Below, piece by piece: positions 1 to 6,411 of a DNA stretch of 22,930 bases; position 1 is the stretch's first letter, and every line of letters begins with the position of its first letter. Source of the stretch: Candidatus Dojkabacteria bacterium UBA2177 (lineage in GTDB: Bacteria > Patescibacteriota > Dojkabacteria > SC72); assembly GCA_002328805.1 (NCBI GenBank), contig DCVX01000001.1, positions 1 to 22,930 of the forward strand, given 5' to 3'. The notes under the pieces were generated by a model, which was not told the origin of the DNA, made no database searches, and saw nothing but the letters and a program-made list of their open reading frames with translations. The translations under genes and the position numbers were made by a program.

Positions 1-44
1 CTCCAGATGAGATTATAACCCCAGTAGAACCAGTTACAGAATAA
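1..44 (+). CDS. 3' end of an upstream gene (partial)
   Basis: An open frame enters from the left edge (codons from position 3) and ends at a TAA at 42-44. It encodes the short tail PDEIITPVEPVTE. The Pro/Glu/Thr-rich tail carries no recognisable domain. It lies 14 nt before the first prepilin gene on the same strand, so it is probably the previous member of the pilus operon. That is inferred from position only. Confidence 0.45.
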   Translation, partial: PDEIITPVEPVTE

Positions 45-58
45 GAATATATCCAAAT

Positions 59-640
59 ATGAATCAAGATATGAAAAAACGAATAAAGAACAAAAAATAT
101 AAAGCATTAGGATTTGTAGAGTCCATGATAGCCATAATGGTGCTTGGTATGTCCTCTGTTGTTTTAATGCAGATAGCAGTTAATGTTATGCAGAATATCT
201 TACAGAATGAAGCTATAGATGACCTAACGCAATATGCTGTAGAGGGAGCAGAGATTGTCCAAGATATTGCCAACAGAAACAAAGAGGTTGGTGGAGGCCT
301 CTTCCCTCTATCTGCAGAGTATATGTCCGATCCTCAAGGAAAGAAATGTTTTAGATTTGCCTTGGAGGGGGAGAGTATAGTTTTTGCAAAAAATGACGAA
401 GGCAATTGGGAAAAATATTCCTCTGCAGAAAGGGACACATACAAAAATGCAGCTATCCTAAACGATGAAGATGAACTTTTTAGACTTATTTGTTTCATTA
501 CCCCTATGGGTGGCGTTGCTAATGGTGAGCCAGCCTTTGTCACTACAGAAATTATAGTTGGACAAAGACGTGGGGATGGAGCAATAACCAAAGGTAACCT
601 TGCTAAAGATTATGTATATGGAACAATAGTCAAATTATGA
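59..640 (+). CDS. Type IV prepilin-like protein (PilV/GspI-like minor pilin)
   Basis: This 193-aa protein has the layout of a type IV pilin. A short Lys/Arg-rich leader (residues 1-15) is followed by an uninterrupted hydrophobic helix (about 22-48) and a soluble domain. In the family the prepilin peptidase cleaves before +1 and a Glu at +5 guides assembly. Here the junction reads KALGFVES. If cleavage followed Gly18 as usual, Glu21 would be at +3. Cleavage after Ala16 would put Glu21 at +5. The rest of the protein has no recognised motif. It overlaps the next prepilin gene by 4 nt (ATGA), which implies translational coupling. It is most likely a minor pilin or pseudopilin exported across the cytoplasmic membrane. 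The first ATG is used; no Shine-Dalgarno is visible. Confidence 0.75.
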   Translation: MNQDMKKRIKNKKYKALGFVESMIAIMVLGMSSVVLMQIAVNVMQNILQNEAIDDLTQYAVEGAEIVQDIANRNKEVGGGLFPLSAEYMSDPQGKKCFRFALEGESIVFAKNDEGNWEKYSSAERDTYKNAAILNDEDELFRLICFITPMGGVANGEPAFVTTEIIVGQRRGDGAITKGNLAKDYVYGTIVKL

Positions 641-1344
641 TAAAAATCAATAAAGAAAAATACGAAGGGTTTAGTTTAGTTGAGATGCTAATAACCATCG
701 CAATCATGGGAACTGTAATGATTATCTCCTCAACGGTTCTCTCTACCCTAATAAGGGTATCTACTGTTTCCAGTAATAAAATTAGAGCAAGGAATGAATC
801 CGAATTTGTCCTAGAGCTTCTTAGAAGGACTATAAGAAATTCTGATCCTTCGGATGTTTATGTGTTTAAATCTATTGACCTCGGGGGTGTTTACCCAGGA
901 AGATTCTATGATCCCGAAAATGACATAATAGTTGGTGAAGTAGATGAAGAAGCCGTTTATGCTAATGGTTTACCTGAAGGTGTGGTTGGAAACGAGATCC
1001 AATTTCGACCTTACGGTTTCTCTAATTGGCTCTGTTTGGGATTCTTCAGGGATGAAGATGATCAAGATAAAGGTTATATTCTATGGACCTCAGGTGATGA
1101 TTTAAGAGATAATCATGAAAACTGTTTTGCTGACTCCCCATCTAGCTACCTAATGCTTCTTAATTCTGATTACATCAATATTACAGACTTTGGAATTTCC
1201 TATATGGAATCTGCAGACGGGAATTACATTATCACCTTCGATATTCTCTCCGAACCAATGAACTGGTACTTAGGACCAAATGCCGTAGTAGACAGAGAGG
1301 TTCACAGAAGAGGGGTTGTCTCAACTGAAGGAGTTGTTTGGTAA
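637..1344 (+). CDS. Type IV prepilin-like protein (PilW/PulJ-like minor pilin)
   Basis: This 235-aa protein has a canonical class III N-terminus: leader residues 1-11 ending in Gly, then FSLVEMLITIAIMG with Phe at +1 and Glu at +5 (Glu16 of the precursor), then a hydrophobic helix to about residue 38. The soluble part (40-235) is acidic and rich in aromatic residues. The two-gene arrangement (PilV-like then PilW-like) matches minor-pilin operons, whose products prime assembly at the pilus tip. The start ATG overlaps the previous stop codon. The assignment to PilW/GspJ rests on the N-terminal motif, size and order, because the C-terminal domain is not recognisable by eye. Confidence 0.75.
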   Translation: MIKINKEKYEGFSLVEMLITIAIMGTVMIISSTVLSTLIRVSTVSSNKIRARNESEFVLELLRRTIRNSDPSDVYVFKSIDLGGVYPGRFYDPENDIIVGEVDEEAVYANGLPEGVVGNEIQFRPYGFSNWLCLGFFRDEDDQDKGYILWTSGDDLRDNHENCFADSPSSYLMLLNSDYINITDFGISYMESADGNYIITFDILSEPMNWYLGPNAVVDREVHRRGVVSTEGVVW

Positions 1345-1369
1345 ATTAAAATAAGCTTCCTGCTACAAA

Positions 1370-1753
1370 ATGTCCAAAGATTCCAACACAGTTTTAATAA
1401 TAGAAGATGAAAAGGACCTATTAGAAAAACATTCTAAGATTATTGAATCTGGAGGTTATTTCTGTATTAAATTTGCAAATGGTCAAAAGGGATTAGAATA
1501 TCTCTCCAGAAATAAAGGTGTTATAGATATTGTAGTTCTAGATCTCTTTATGAATGGCTTGGATGGTCTAGATGTCCTTAGGGCAATAAAAGAGAATCCC
1601 TCAAAGTATGGAGAACTTCCAGTTATTATTCTAACGAACATTGCAAATGAGGGAATAATAAGAGAGGCTTTTAAATATGGAGCTTCTTCTTACTTATTAA
1701 AGAATCAGATTGAAAATGGTGGCCTTACAGAAGAATTGGCCAAGTATATATAG
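1370..1753 (+). CDS. Stand-alone response-regulator receiver domain
   Basis: This 127-aa protein is a complete CheY-like receiver with no output domain. The acidic pocket is Glu12-Asp13, the phospho-acceptor is Asp58 (in VVLDLFMNGLDG), the switch Thr is Thr89 (ILTN) and the conserved Lys is Lys111 (YLLK), so all catalytic residues are present. A single-domain receiver must act by protein-protein contact. It lies 25 nt after a minor-pilin gene and upstream of pilM, so a role in controlling pilus assembly or retraction (like PilG/PilH) is a reasonable inference. No histidine kinase is in the window. The start is the first ATG; no Shine-Dalgarno is seen. Confidence 0.85.
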   Translation: MSKDSNTVLIIEDEKDLLEKHSKIIESGGYFCIKFANGQKGLEYLSRNKGVIDIVVLDLFMNGLDGLDVLRAIKENPSKYGELPVIILTNIANEGIIREAFKYGASSYLLKNQIENGGLTEELAKYI

Positions 1754-1774
1754 TAAATTAGTTTTATTAACTGT

Positions 1775-1802
1775 TTGAAACTCGACTCTTTTCTGCTATA
1801 TT
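1775..1802 (+). promoter_or_regulatory. Putative promoter of pilMNO
   Basis: TTGAAA (1775-1780), 16-nt spacer, then TATATT (1797-1802) preceded by TGC, an extended -10. It sits in the 84-nt gap before pilM, and transcription would begin about 28 nt before the pilM ATG. This would separate pilMNO from the upstream prepilin and receiver genes. Confidence 0.5.
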
Positions 1803-1837
1803 ATATACTAAGTGTATTAATTTAAACTGCTCACAAA

Positions 1838-2869
1838 ATGGCAAACCTGCCTGACCATGTCGGAATAGACTTTGGAACACACTCCGTAAAAGCTGTAGAG
1901 TTATCTGGGATAAACTCAGATAGGCCTTCCCTAGTCAATTTAGGATCTCAAATTACTCCTAAGGGGGTTATAAATAGCGAGGAGAAAAAGGACCAGAAAA
2001 AACTTGCAGATGTCCTTAAAAAGCTCTACGAATCATCTAGAATTAAAAATAAGAATGTAGTAATGGCCTTGCCAGAGTTCTCTGTTTTTACAAGATTTTT
2101 AGAATTTCCAGGTGTTAAGAGAGAAGAACTAAAGGATGCTGTCTATTTTGAAGCTAAACAGTACATCCCTATGCCTCTAAATGAGGTCCAACTTAGCTAT
2201 GTTCCAATAGGCTTTAATGCCGAGAAGAATGCTCCAAGAGTTTTGGTGGTTGCTGCCCCTCGTAAGATTATTAATATCTACATAAATATTGCTATGGAAG
2301 CTGGCTTAAATTTGATAGCCATAGAAACAGAATCTGTTGCTATTGGTAGAACAATGTATAAATCTACAGGTAAAAAGAATCTTGTTATGTTGGATTTTGG
2401 TGCGAACAGTACTGATATGAGTATCCTCTCTGAGGGGTATCTTGTCTTCTCACAAAGTATTGCTATTGGTTCTGATGCTCTGACTCAATCAATAATGAAT
2501 AAATTTGGTTTCCAGTATCAAAGAGCAGAGGAATTTAAGAGAAATTATGGTGTTACAGAAGGGGTTCTAGAAGGAAAGATATACAATGTCCTCGCTCCGA
2601 TACTAGAATCCATAATGGTAGAAGTGAGAAGGGGTATAGAGTTTTACAAAAATAGAACTCTTTCTGTTTCCCCTTCGGACTACCTTCTAAGTGGAGATGG
2701 TGCTCTTCTTCCAGGTCTTGCAGAGTATGTTTCTAAGAGTTTGGGGGTACAGGCTTCTGTGGCAAATCCCTGGAGGAATATCTCTGTAGATAATAAATTT
2801 AAAGATATTGTAGAAAAGAGTGGGCCCTCCTACTCTATTGCAATAGGATTAGCATTAAAGGATGAATAA
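1838..2869 (+). CDS. pilM: PilM, type IV pilus actin-like ATPase
   Basis: This 343-aa protein is a cytoplasmic actin/FtsA-fold protein that in type IV pilus systems binds the N-terminus of PilN and links the inner-membrane platform to the motor ATPases. Phosphate-1 is GIDFGTHSVKAVEL near the N-terminus, phosphate-2 is LDFGANSTDMSI (about 185-196), and the adenosine-type loop is LLSGDGALLPGL (about 283-294). The length matches the family (about 350 aa). The gene overlaps pilN by 8 nt and is followed by pilO, the standard pilM-N-O order. A promoter lies about 40 nt upstream. The ATG at 1838 places the first phosphate loop at the expected distance from the N-terminus. Confidence 0.93.
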   Translation: MANLPDHVGIDFGTHSVKAVELSGINSDRPSLVNLGSQITPKGVINSEEKKDQKKLADVLKKLYESSRIKNKNVVMALPEFSVFTRFLEFPGVKREELKDAVYFEAKQYIPMPLNEVQLSYVPIGFNAEKNAPRVLVVAAPRKIINIYINIAMEAGLNLIAIETESVAIGRTMYKSTGKKNLVMLDFGANSTDMSILSEGYLVFSQSIAIGSDALTQSIMNKFGFQYQRAEEFKRNYGVTEGVLEGKIYNVLAPILESIMVEVRRGIEFYKNRTLSVSPSDYLLSGDGALLPGLAEYVSKSLGVQASVANPWRNISVDNKFKDIVEKSGPSYSIAIGLALKDE

Positions 2870-3521
2870 AGAGATAGAAAAAGACAAAATAGATTCTTCT
2901 ACCCAAGAGAAAGGTTCTTCGCAGGAAGAAGGAAAAAAGAAAAGCGTTGCTCCAGCAACAATTGTGGAAGAGACAGGGATAAATCTTATCCCCACAATGA
3001 CGGAAGTTGAAATAAAGGCCGAAGATAAAAAGAAAAGAGTTAATTTAGGCTCCTTAATAAGTTTGTCCTTATTATTTTCAGTGACCATACTTGTTACTGG
3101 TTTTAATATCGTCTCTAGGATGCAGCTTGATTCTCAAAAAAGGAGATTAAAAGAGGTTGAAAAAAGGATTATGGAATATTCTTATATTACCTCTGGAAAC
3201 ACAGAGATATTAGAGCGAATCTTTCTTTTCAAGGATATTCAAGGGGGAAGAATCTCGACAAGAATCCTTATTGAGGAATTAAGAGGAGTTGCAAATACAA
3301 GTGGTAATAATGTAATAGAGACCTTTGCCTTTCCGGGAGGGGAAAGCTTTGAAATAAGTGGAAAGGCTGCAAGCTTAGAAGATGTTGCAAAGTTCTGGTA
3401 TTTAATGGATAACCACCAAAAGTTTAATGATGTCCAACTAAGATCTTTTTCGGGAACGGGAGACCGTGCTAACTATAGCTTTACAGGCAAAATTAATCTT
3501 GAGGAATTTGTACAAGAGTAA
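2862..3521 (+). CDS. pilN: PilN-like inner-membrane pilus assembly protein
   Basis: This 219-aa bitopic membrane protein has a charged cytoplasmic N-terminus (1-58), one transmembrane helix (about 62-84), a short coiled coil (about 88-110) and a ferredoxin-like periplasmic-side domain. The INLIP motif at residues 40-44 is the PilN signature that docks into PilM, and is the strongest evidence. The tail before it is longer than usual (about 38 residues, Lys/Glu/Ser-rich). The start overlaps the pilM stop by 8 nt, and pilO follows after 21 nt. It is expected to heterodimerise with PilO and form the platform linking to PilM. Confidence 0.88.
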   Translation: MNKEIEKDKIDSSTQEKGSSQEEGKKKSVAPATIVEETGINLIPTMTEVEIKAEDKKKRVNLGSLISLSLLFSVTILVTGFNIVSRMQLDSQKRRLKEVEKRIMEYSYITSGNTEILERIFLFKDIQGGRISTRILIEELRGVANTSGNNVIETFAFPGGESFEISGKAASLEDVAKFWYLMDNHQKFNDVQLRSFSGTGDRANYSFTGKINLEEFVQE

Positions 3522-3542
3522 TATTAGAATTTAAAAGAAGAA

Positions 3543-4271
3543 ATGGCAGATACACAGAGTATAAAACCGAGTGAAACAAAGAGAGAAATAGAAGGCTTAA
3601 GTGAAAAGATTAAGGATACAAGATTAACGATTCAAGATCTTCTTGTTCCTTTGTCTGTTCTTCTGATTCTTGTACTTCTTATTATTTTTGTTTTTATCCC
3701 TATGGTTAAAGCAGCAATCTCTTTTAGAGGTGAGTACAAATCAACTGTGGAAAGGCTAGAAGAGTTGGAAAAGGTTGAAGAGAAGCTTAGAGAGATAGAT
3801 GAAACAACTTTGCAGACCGATTTGATAAATGCCAAACTAGTTATTCCCCAAACCCTTAGAGTTGCAAGTTTTATGTCGTATATAGATAATTTGGCTAGAG
3901 AGCTGAATCTCTCTTCTTCTAGTCTCACTGCTGGAGATAGTCAAACCTCAGTTATTAGAAAGAGTGAGCAAGAAGAAGGTGAGACGAGGGTTTATTTTGG
4001 GGTTAGTAGTCCTCTTAATTACGGAGGTGAACTAAGTAATATTTTGACTTTTCTAGATAATCTTTATGAGGCTTCTCCATATGTCATATCCATATCGGGG
4101 GTAGGATTAAGAAAAGGAGGTGGAGATAAATGGGAAGTTAATCTTAATGTAATGGGATATTATGTACCAGAGTCTACAATGAAAACTAATATATATAAAG
4201 ACTTTGAAAGCTACTTAGAGTATCAAGATGTTGTTGAAGCATTTTCTCAGAAAGCTTCCCAACTTAAGTAA
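3543..4271 (+). CDS. pilO: PilO-like inner-membrane pilus assembly protein
   Basis: This 242-aa protein has a 33-residue charged N-terminus, one transmembrane helix (about 34-57), a coiled coil rich in Glu/Lys (about 60-90), then a soluble domain including the pattern IPQTLRVASFMSYIDNLARE (about 107-126) typical of PilO. In the family PilO pairs with PilN to form the platform around the pilus motor. No pilP or pilQ follows, as expected for a cell without a classical outer membrane. The operon ends here, facing khpA tail to tail with a 25-nt gap. No strong terminator hairpin is visible in that gap. Confidence 0.85.
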   Translation: MADTQSIKPSETKREIEGLSEKIKDTRLTIQDLLVPLSVLLILVLLIIFVFIPMVKAAISFRGEYKSTVERLEELEKVEEKLREIDETTLQTDLINAKLVIPQTLRVASFMSYIDNLARELNLSSSSLTAGDSQTSVIRKSEQEEGETRVYFGVSSPLNYGGELSNILTFLDNLYEASPYVISISGVGLRKGGGDKWEVNLNVMGYYVPESTMKTNIYKDFESYLEYQDVVEAFSQKASQLK

Positions 4272-4296
4272 TAATATAAGGTGGGATTGAGTAGTT

Positions 4297-4614
4297 CTAA
4301 AGTTCTTCGTCTACTAACATTCCATCATTATCTTCGATGTTCTCAGCAGAACCCTCTTCGTGGTGTCCACGATTGTCATCTTTTATTAGAACTTTAACTC
4401 TTTTGTCGTTTCTTATTGCGTTTATAGTAATTAAATCTCTAATTGAGTTTATAGTTCTCCCTCTCCTTCCAATAACAACGCCTTTGTCTTCTTCTGCTAC
4501 ATCTATAGTAAGAATGGTAAGGCCCGGAAAGTCCACGCTCTTCTTTTCTTCAACGCTCACCTCTTCTGGGTTGTTTACTATCGCTTTAACAATATGTTCT
4601 AAGAGTTCTTTCAT
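4297..4614 (-). CDS. khpA: KhpA-like KH-domain RNA-binding protein
   Basis: This 105-aa protein has a single type II KH domain in residues 1-80 with the RNA-binding GxxG loop as GRRG at 49-52 (VVIGRRGRTINSIRDLI). KhpA usually has 75-80 residues; here an acidic tail (about 85-105, many Glu/Asp) is added. KhpA pairs with KhpB to bind many RNAs. It follows rpsP, the same order as the rpsP-khpA (ylqC) pair in Firmicutes, but rimM and trmD are not next to it. A TATACT four bases before the ATG (4619-4624) could be a -10 element giving a leaderless mRNA, but no -35 is evident. Confidence 0.88.
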   Translation of the reverse strand: MKELLEHIVKAIVNNPEEVSVEEKKSVDFPGLTILTIDVAEEDKGVVIGRRGRTINSIRDLITINAIRNDKRVKVLIKDDNRGHHEEGSAENIEDNDGMLVDEEL

Positions 4615-4655
4615 ATTTAGTATATATATGTTTAATATTTTATTGGAACATTATA

Positions 4656-4958
4656 CTATGCTTTTGCCTCGCTTGTCTTCTTTTTTGTGGAGGGCTTGGT
4701 AGAACCTCTTTTTAAGTCTTTGAGAAGACCTTCTTTTACAAAGTATTGAGCTACAGTATCCGTAGGTTGTGCACCTTTTGATAACCAATATTCTGCTCTT
4801 TCTTTGTCTACTGTAAAGGTAGATGGTTTATTTCTAGGGTTGTAATACCCAATCTCTTCTACAGTTTTCCCATCTCTAGGCTTACTAGCTTCACAAACAA
4901 CAATCCTGTAATGTGGTTGTCCTCTTTTTCCTGTTCTTTTTAGTCTTATCTTTAACAT
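4656..4958 (-). CDS. rpsP: 30S ribosomal protein S16
   Basis: This 100-aa protein begins MLKIRLKRTGKRGQPHYRIV, the conserved S16 N-terminus, and includes the core IGYYNPRNKPSTF and the helix RAEYWLSKGAQPTDTVAQYF. The C-terminus is a short basic Lys/Thr/Ser tail. S16 stabilises the 5' domain of the 30S subunit. The frame is also open from a TTG at 4976, which would add six residues. I chose the ATG at 4958 because it gives the family N-terminus and because the TTG lies between the -35 and -10 of the promoter directly upstream. It is followed by khpA after 41 nt and preceded by rnc. Confidence 0.95.
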   Translation of the reverse strand: MLKIRLKRTGKRGQPHYRIVVCEASKPRDGKTVEEIGYYNPRNKPSTFTVDKERAEYWLSKGAQPTDTVAQYFVKEGLLKDLKRGSTKPSTKKKTSEAKA

Positions 4959-4966
4959 AGTGATGG

Positions 4967-4995
4967 ATTGTATCAAATCAAATAATTTAATTCAA
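4967..4995 (-). promoter_or_regulatory. Strong promoter for rpsP(-khpA)
   Basis: On the minus strand: TTGAAT (4995-4990), exactly 17 nt, then TACAAT (4972-4967) with TG one base before it (extended -10). The last base of the -10 is 8 nt from the rpsP ATG at 4958, so the mRNA would begin within about 3 nt of the start codon. This helps decide the rpsP start. Confidence 0.65.
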
Positions 4996-5001
4996 GAATA
5001 A

Positions 5002-5694
5002 TTACTTTTCTTCTAGTTTTTCTATGCATTTTCTAGCGGCATCTTCTTCTGCCTTTTGCTTGCTTACTCCAGTACCTTTTGACATTACCTTCTTTCCCAC
5101 TTTCAATCCCACAGTAAAAGTCTTGTCATGATCGGGACCTTGCTCCTTGATGAGAGTATAGGTTGGAGTAACTTTGTACTTCGCTTGGATTAATTCTTGT
5201 ACTCTTGTTTTAGGATCTACGAATAGCTCTTGGTCTACGACTCTGTTAACTTTTTTAAGAGCAGTTCTTTTAACAAAATCTGTGCATACCTCTATTCCTT
5301 GATCTAGATATATTGCACCTAAGAGAGCTTCATAGGTATTTGCTAGGATAAAGTCTTTATCTTTTCCTCCAGATTCTTCCTCTCCTCGAGACATAAGGAT
5401 GTGCTCACCTATTCCTAAAAGTCTAGATTCTTGTGCTAAGCTTTCTGTTCTAACTACAGCAGATCTTATGGCAGTTAATTCACCTTCTGGTTTTTTGGGG
5501 AATTTTCTGAAAAGTTCCGAGGAAATAATTAATTCTAGAACAGCATCTCCTAGAAATTCTAATCTCTCGTTATTTTTGAGATTCATCCCTCTGTGTTCAT
5601 TCAGATATGATCTGTGTGTAAGAGCTGTTTTTAATAATCTGGGATTTTTAAATGTTACTCCTAATTTTTCTTCTATTTCTTTTCTATCCTTCAT
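5002..5694 (-). CDS. rnc: Ribonuclease III
   Basis: This 230-aa protein (from the ATG at 5694) cleaves double-stranded RNA, including rRNA precursors. The endonuclease signature NERLEFLGDAVLELI is at about 42-56, with Glu46 and Asp50 as metal ligands. The second acidic cluster is ANTYEALLGAIYLD, in which Glu122 is present but the usual Asp is Asn119, a substitution I recall from other bacterial lineages too. The C-terminal dsRNA-binding domain occupies about 160-228 (TRVQELIQAKY to the GVSKQKAEEDAARKCIEKL helix). An in-frame earlier start at 5736 would extend 53 nt into nusB; the 5694 start gives the standard N-terminus and an 11-nt overlap. It is coupled to nusB. Confidence 0.95.
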   Translation of the reverse strand: MKDRKEIEEKLGVTFKNPRLLKTALTHRSYLNEHRGMNLKNNERLEFLGDAVLELIISSELFRKFPKKPEGELTAIRSAVVRTESLAQESRLLGIGEHILMSRGEEESGGKDKDFILANTYEALLGAIYLDQGIEVCTDFVKRTALKKVNRVVDQELFVDPKTRVQELIQAKYKVTPTYTLIKEQGPDHDKTFTVGLKVGKKVMSKGTGVSKQKAEEDAARKCIEKLEEK

Positions 5695-6145
5695 TTTCCT
5701 TTTTGTCTTTATTATTATCTTCTTTCTGTTGTTCATAAATAGCTCCTAAAACACCATTTACAAATTTACTATTTATCTCACCTCCAAAATCTTTTGCCAC
5801 TTCTATAGCCTCGTCAATTGCGACCTTGGGGGGGGTTATCATCCCTACAAATCCTTCATAAATAGCCATTCTGAGGATTTGTAAGTCAACAAGCTTCATT
5901 TGCTCTATAGGCCATTGTGGAGCATATTTTTGTATAAGTGTGTCTATCTCTTCTTGTTTTTCTATTACACCATCCAAAATCTTTTTATAGAGTTCTTTAT
6001 CATAATCAGTCATCTCATTTAGTTCTAACAATTCCTTTATCGAGATGTTTTCTGTTTGAATATCACCTTTTTTGAAATATTTTGAGAAAAGCTCTTGTAA
6101 TACTAATATCCTAGCTTGATGTCTTGGATCTGTAGACCTTTTCAT
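5684..6145 (-). CDS. nusB: Transcription antitermination factor NusB
   Basis: This 153-aa all-helical RNA-binding protein binds boxA with S10 (NusE) in rRNA antitermination. The N-terminal pattern PRHQARILVLQELF matches the family RRxARExALQxLY region. The C-terminal half has the conserved LQILRMAIYE and PPKVAIDEAIEVAKDFGGEINSKFVNGVLG blocks. The length is near the family norm (about 140). The last 17 residues are Lys/Glu/Asn-rich and overlap the start of rnc. It starts 15 nt after rpmF, so rpmF-nusB-rnc form one transcript. No Shine-Dalgarno is visible. Confidence 0.95.
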   Translation of the reverse strand: MKRSTDPRHQARILVLQELFSKYFKKGDIQTENISIKELLELNEMTDYDKELYKKILDGVIEKQEEIDTLIQKYAPQWPIEQMKLVDLQILRMAIYEGFVGMITPPKVAIDEAIEVAKDFGGEINSKFVNGVLGAIYEQQKEDNNKDKKENEG

Positions 6146-6160
6146 ATTTTTCTGTTACTT

Positions 6161-6325
6161 TTACTTAGATTTATTGTAGTAGCCACAATACTGACACTCA
6201 AAGTGACTTCTCTTCACAGTGCCACATTTAGGGCATTTGGTAACAGATTTCACTTTAATAGCATTATGCGATCTTCTTCTACCCTTTCTCCCTTTCGATA
6301 TTTTTCTTTTTGGTACTGCTCCCAT
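6161..6325 (-). CDS. rpmF: 50S ribosomal protein L32 (zinc form)
   Basis: This 54-aa gene begins MGAVPKRKISKGRKGRRRSH, matching the AVPKRK start and basic N-terminus of L32, and continues to a four-cysteine zinc ribbon: Cys31-x2-Cys34 (CPKCG) and Cys44-x2-Cys47 (CQYCG). This is the zinc-binding C+ form of L32. It leads the rpmF-nusB-rnc run. A weak purine stretch (AAAGAGAAA) precedes the ATG, and a promoter lies about 35 nt upstream. Confidence 0.95.
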   Translation of the reverse strand: MGAVPKRKISKGRKGRRRSHNAIKVKSVTKCPKCGTVKRSHFECQYCGYYNKSK

Positions 6326-6358
6326 AATTTCTCTTTACTAATATGTTATAACTTGGGT

Positions 6359-6387
6359 ATTATATCATATTTGTTTTAGGTTGTTAT
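6359..6387 (-). promoter_or_regulatory. Putative promoter of rpmF-nusB-rnc
   Basis: On the minus strand: ATAACA (6387-6382), 17 nt, then a perfect TATAAT (6364-6359) with TGA just upstream (extended -10). Transcription would begin near 6352, leaving a leader of about 27 nt before rpmF. Confidence 0.55.
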
Positions 6388-6411
6388 CTTTATTAAGAAT
6401 ATATTAAGATT

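Noticed and set aside
59..640. Alternative genetic code with UGA as glycine, known in some CPR lineages
   Set aside because: All long genes are complete without any in-frame UGA, and UGA ends the first prepilin gene exactly where the next gene starts. Recoding is not needed.
4272..4296. Terminator between the convergent pilO and khpA ends
   Set aside because: The 25-nt gap has no stem of more than a few base pairs and no T run.
4337..4702. Plus-strand open frame opposite khpA and rpsP
   Set aside because: It is the antisense shadow of two clearly recognisable genes and has no domain, promoter or start context of its own.
5318..5345. RNase III possibly inactive because an active-site Asp is Asn (ANTYEALLG)
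   Set aside because: The Glu, the first acidic cluster and the dsRNA-binding domain are intact, and I recall Asn at this position in functional RNase III of other bacteria, so inactivity is not supported.
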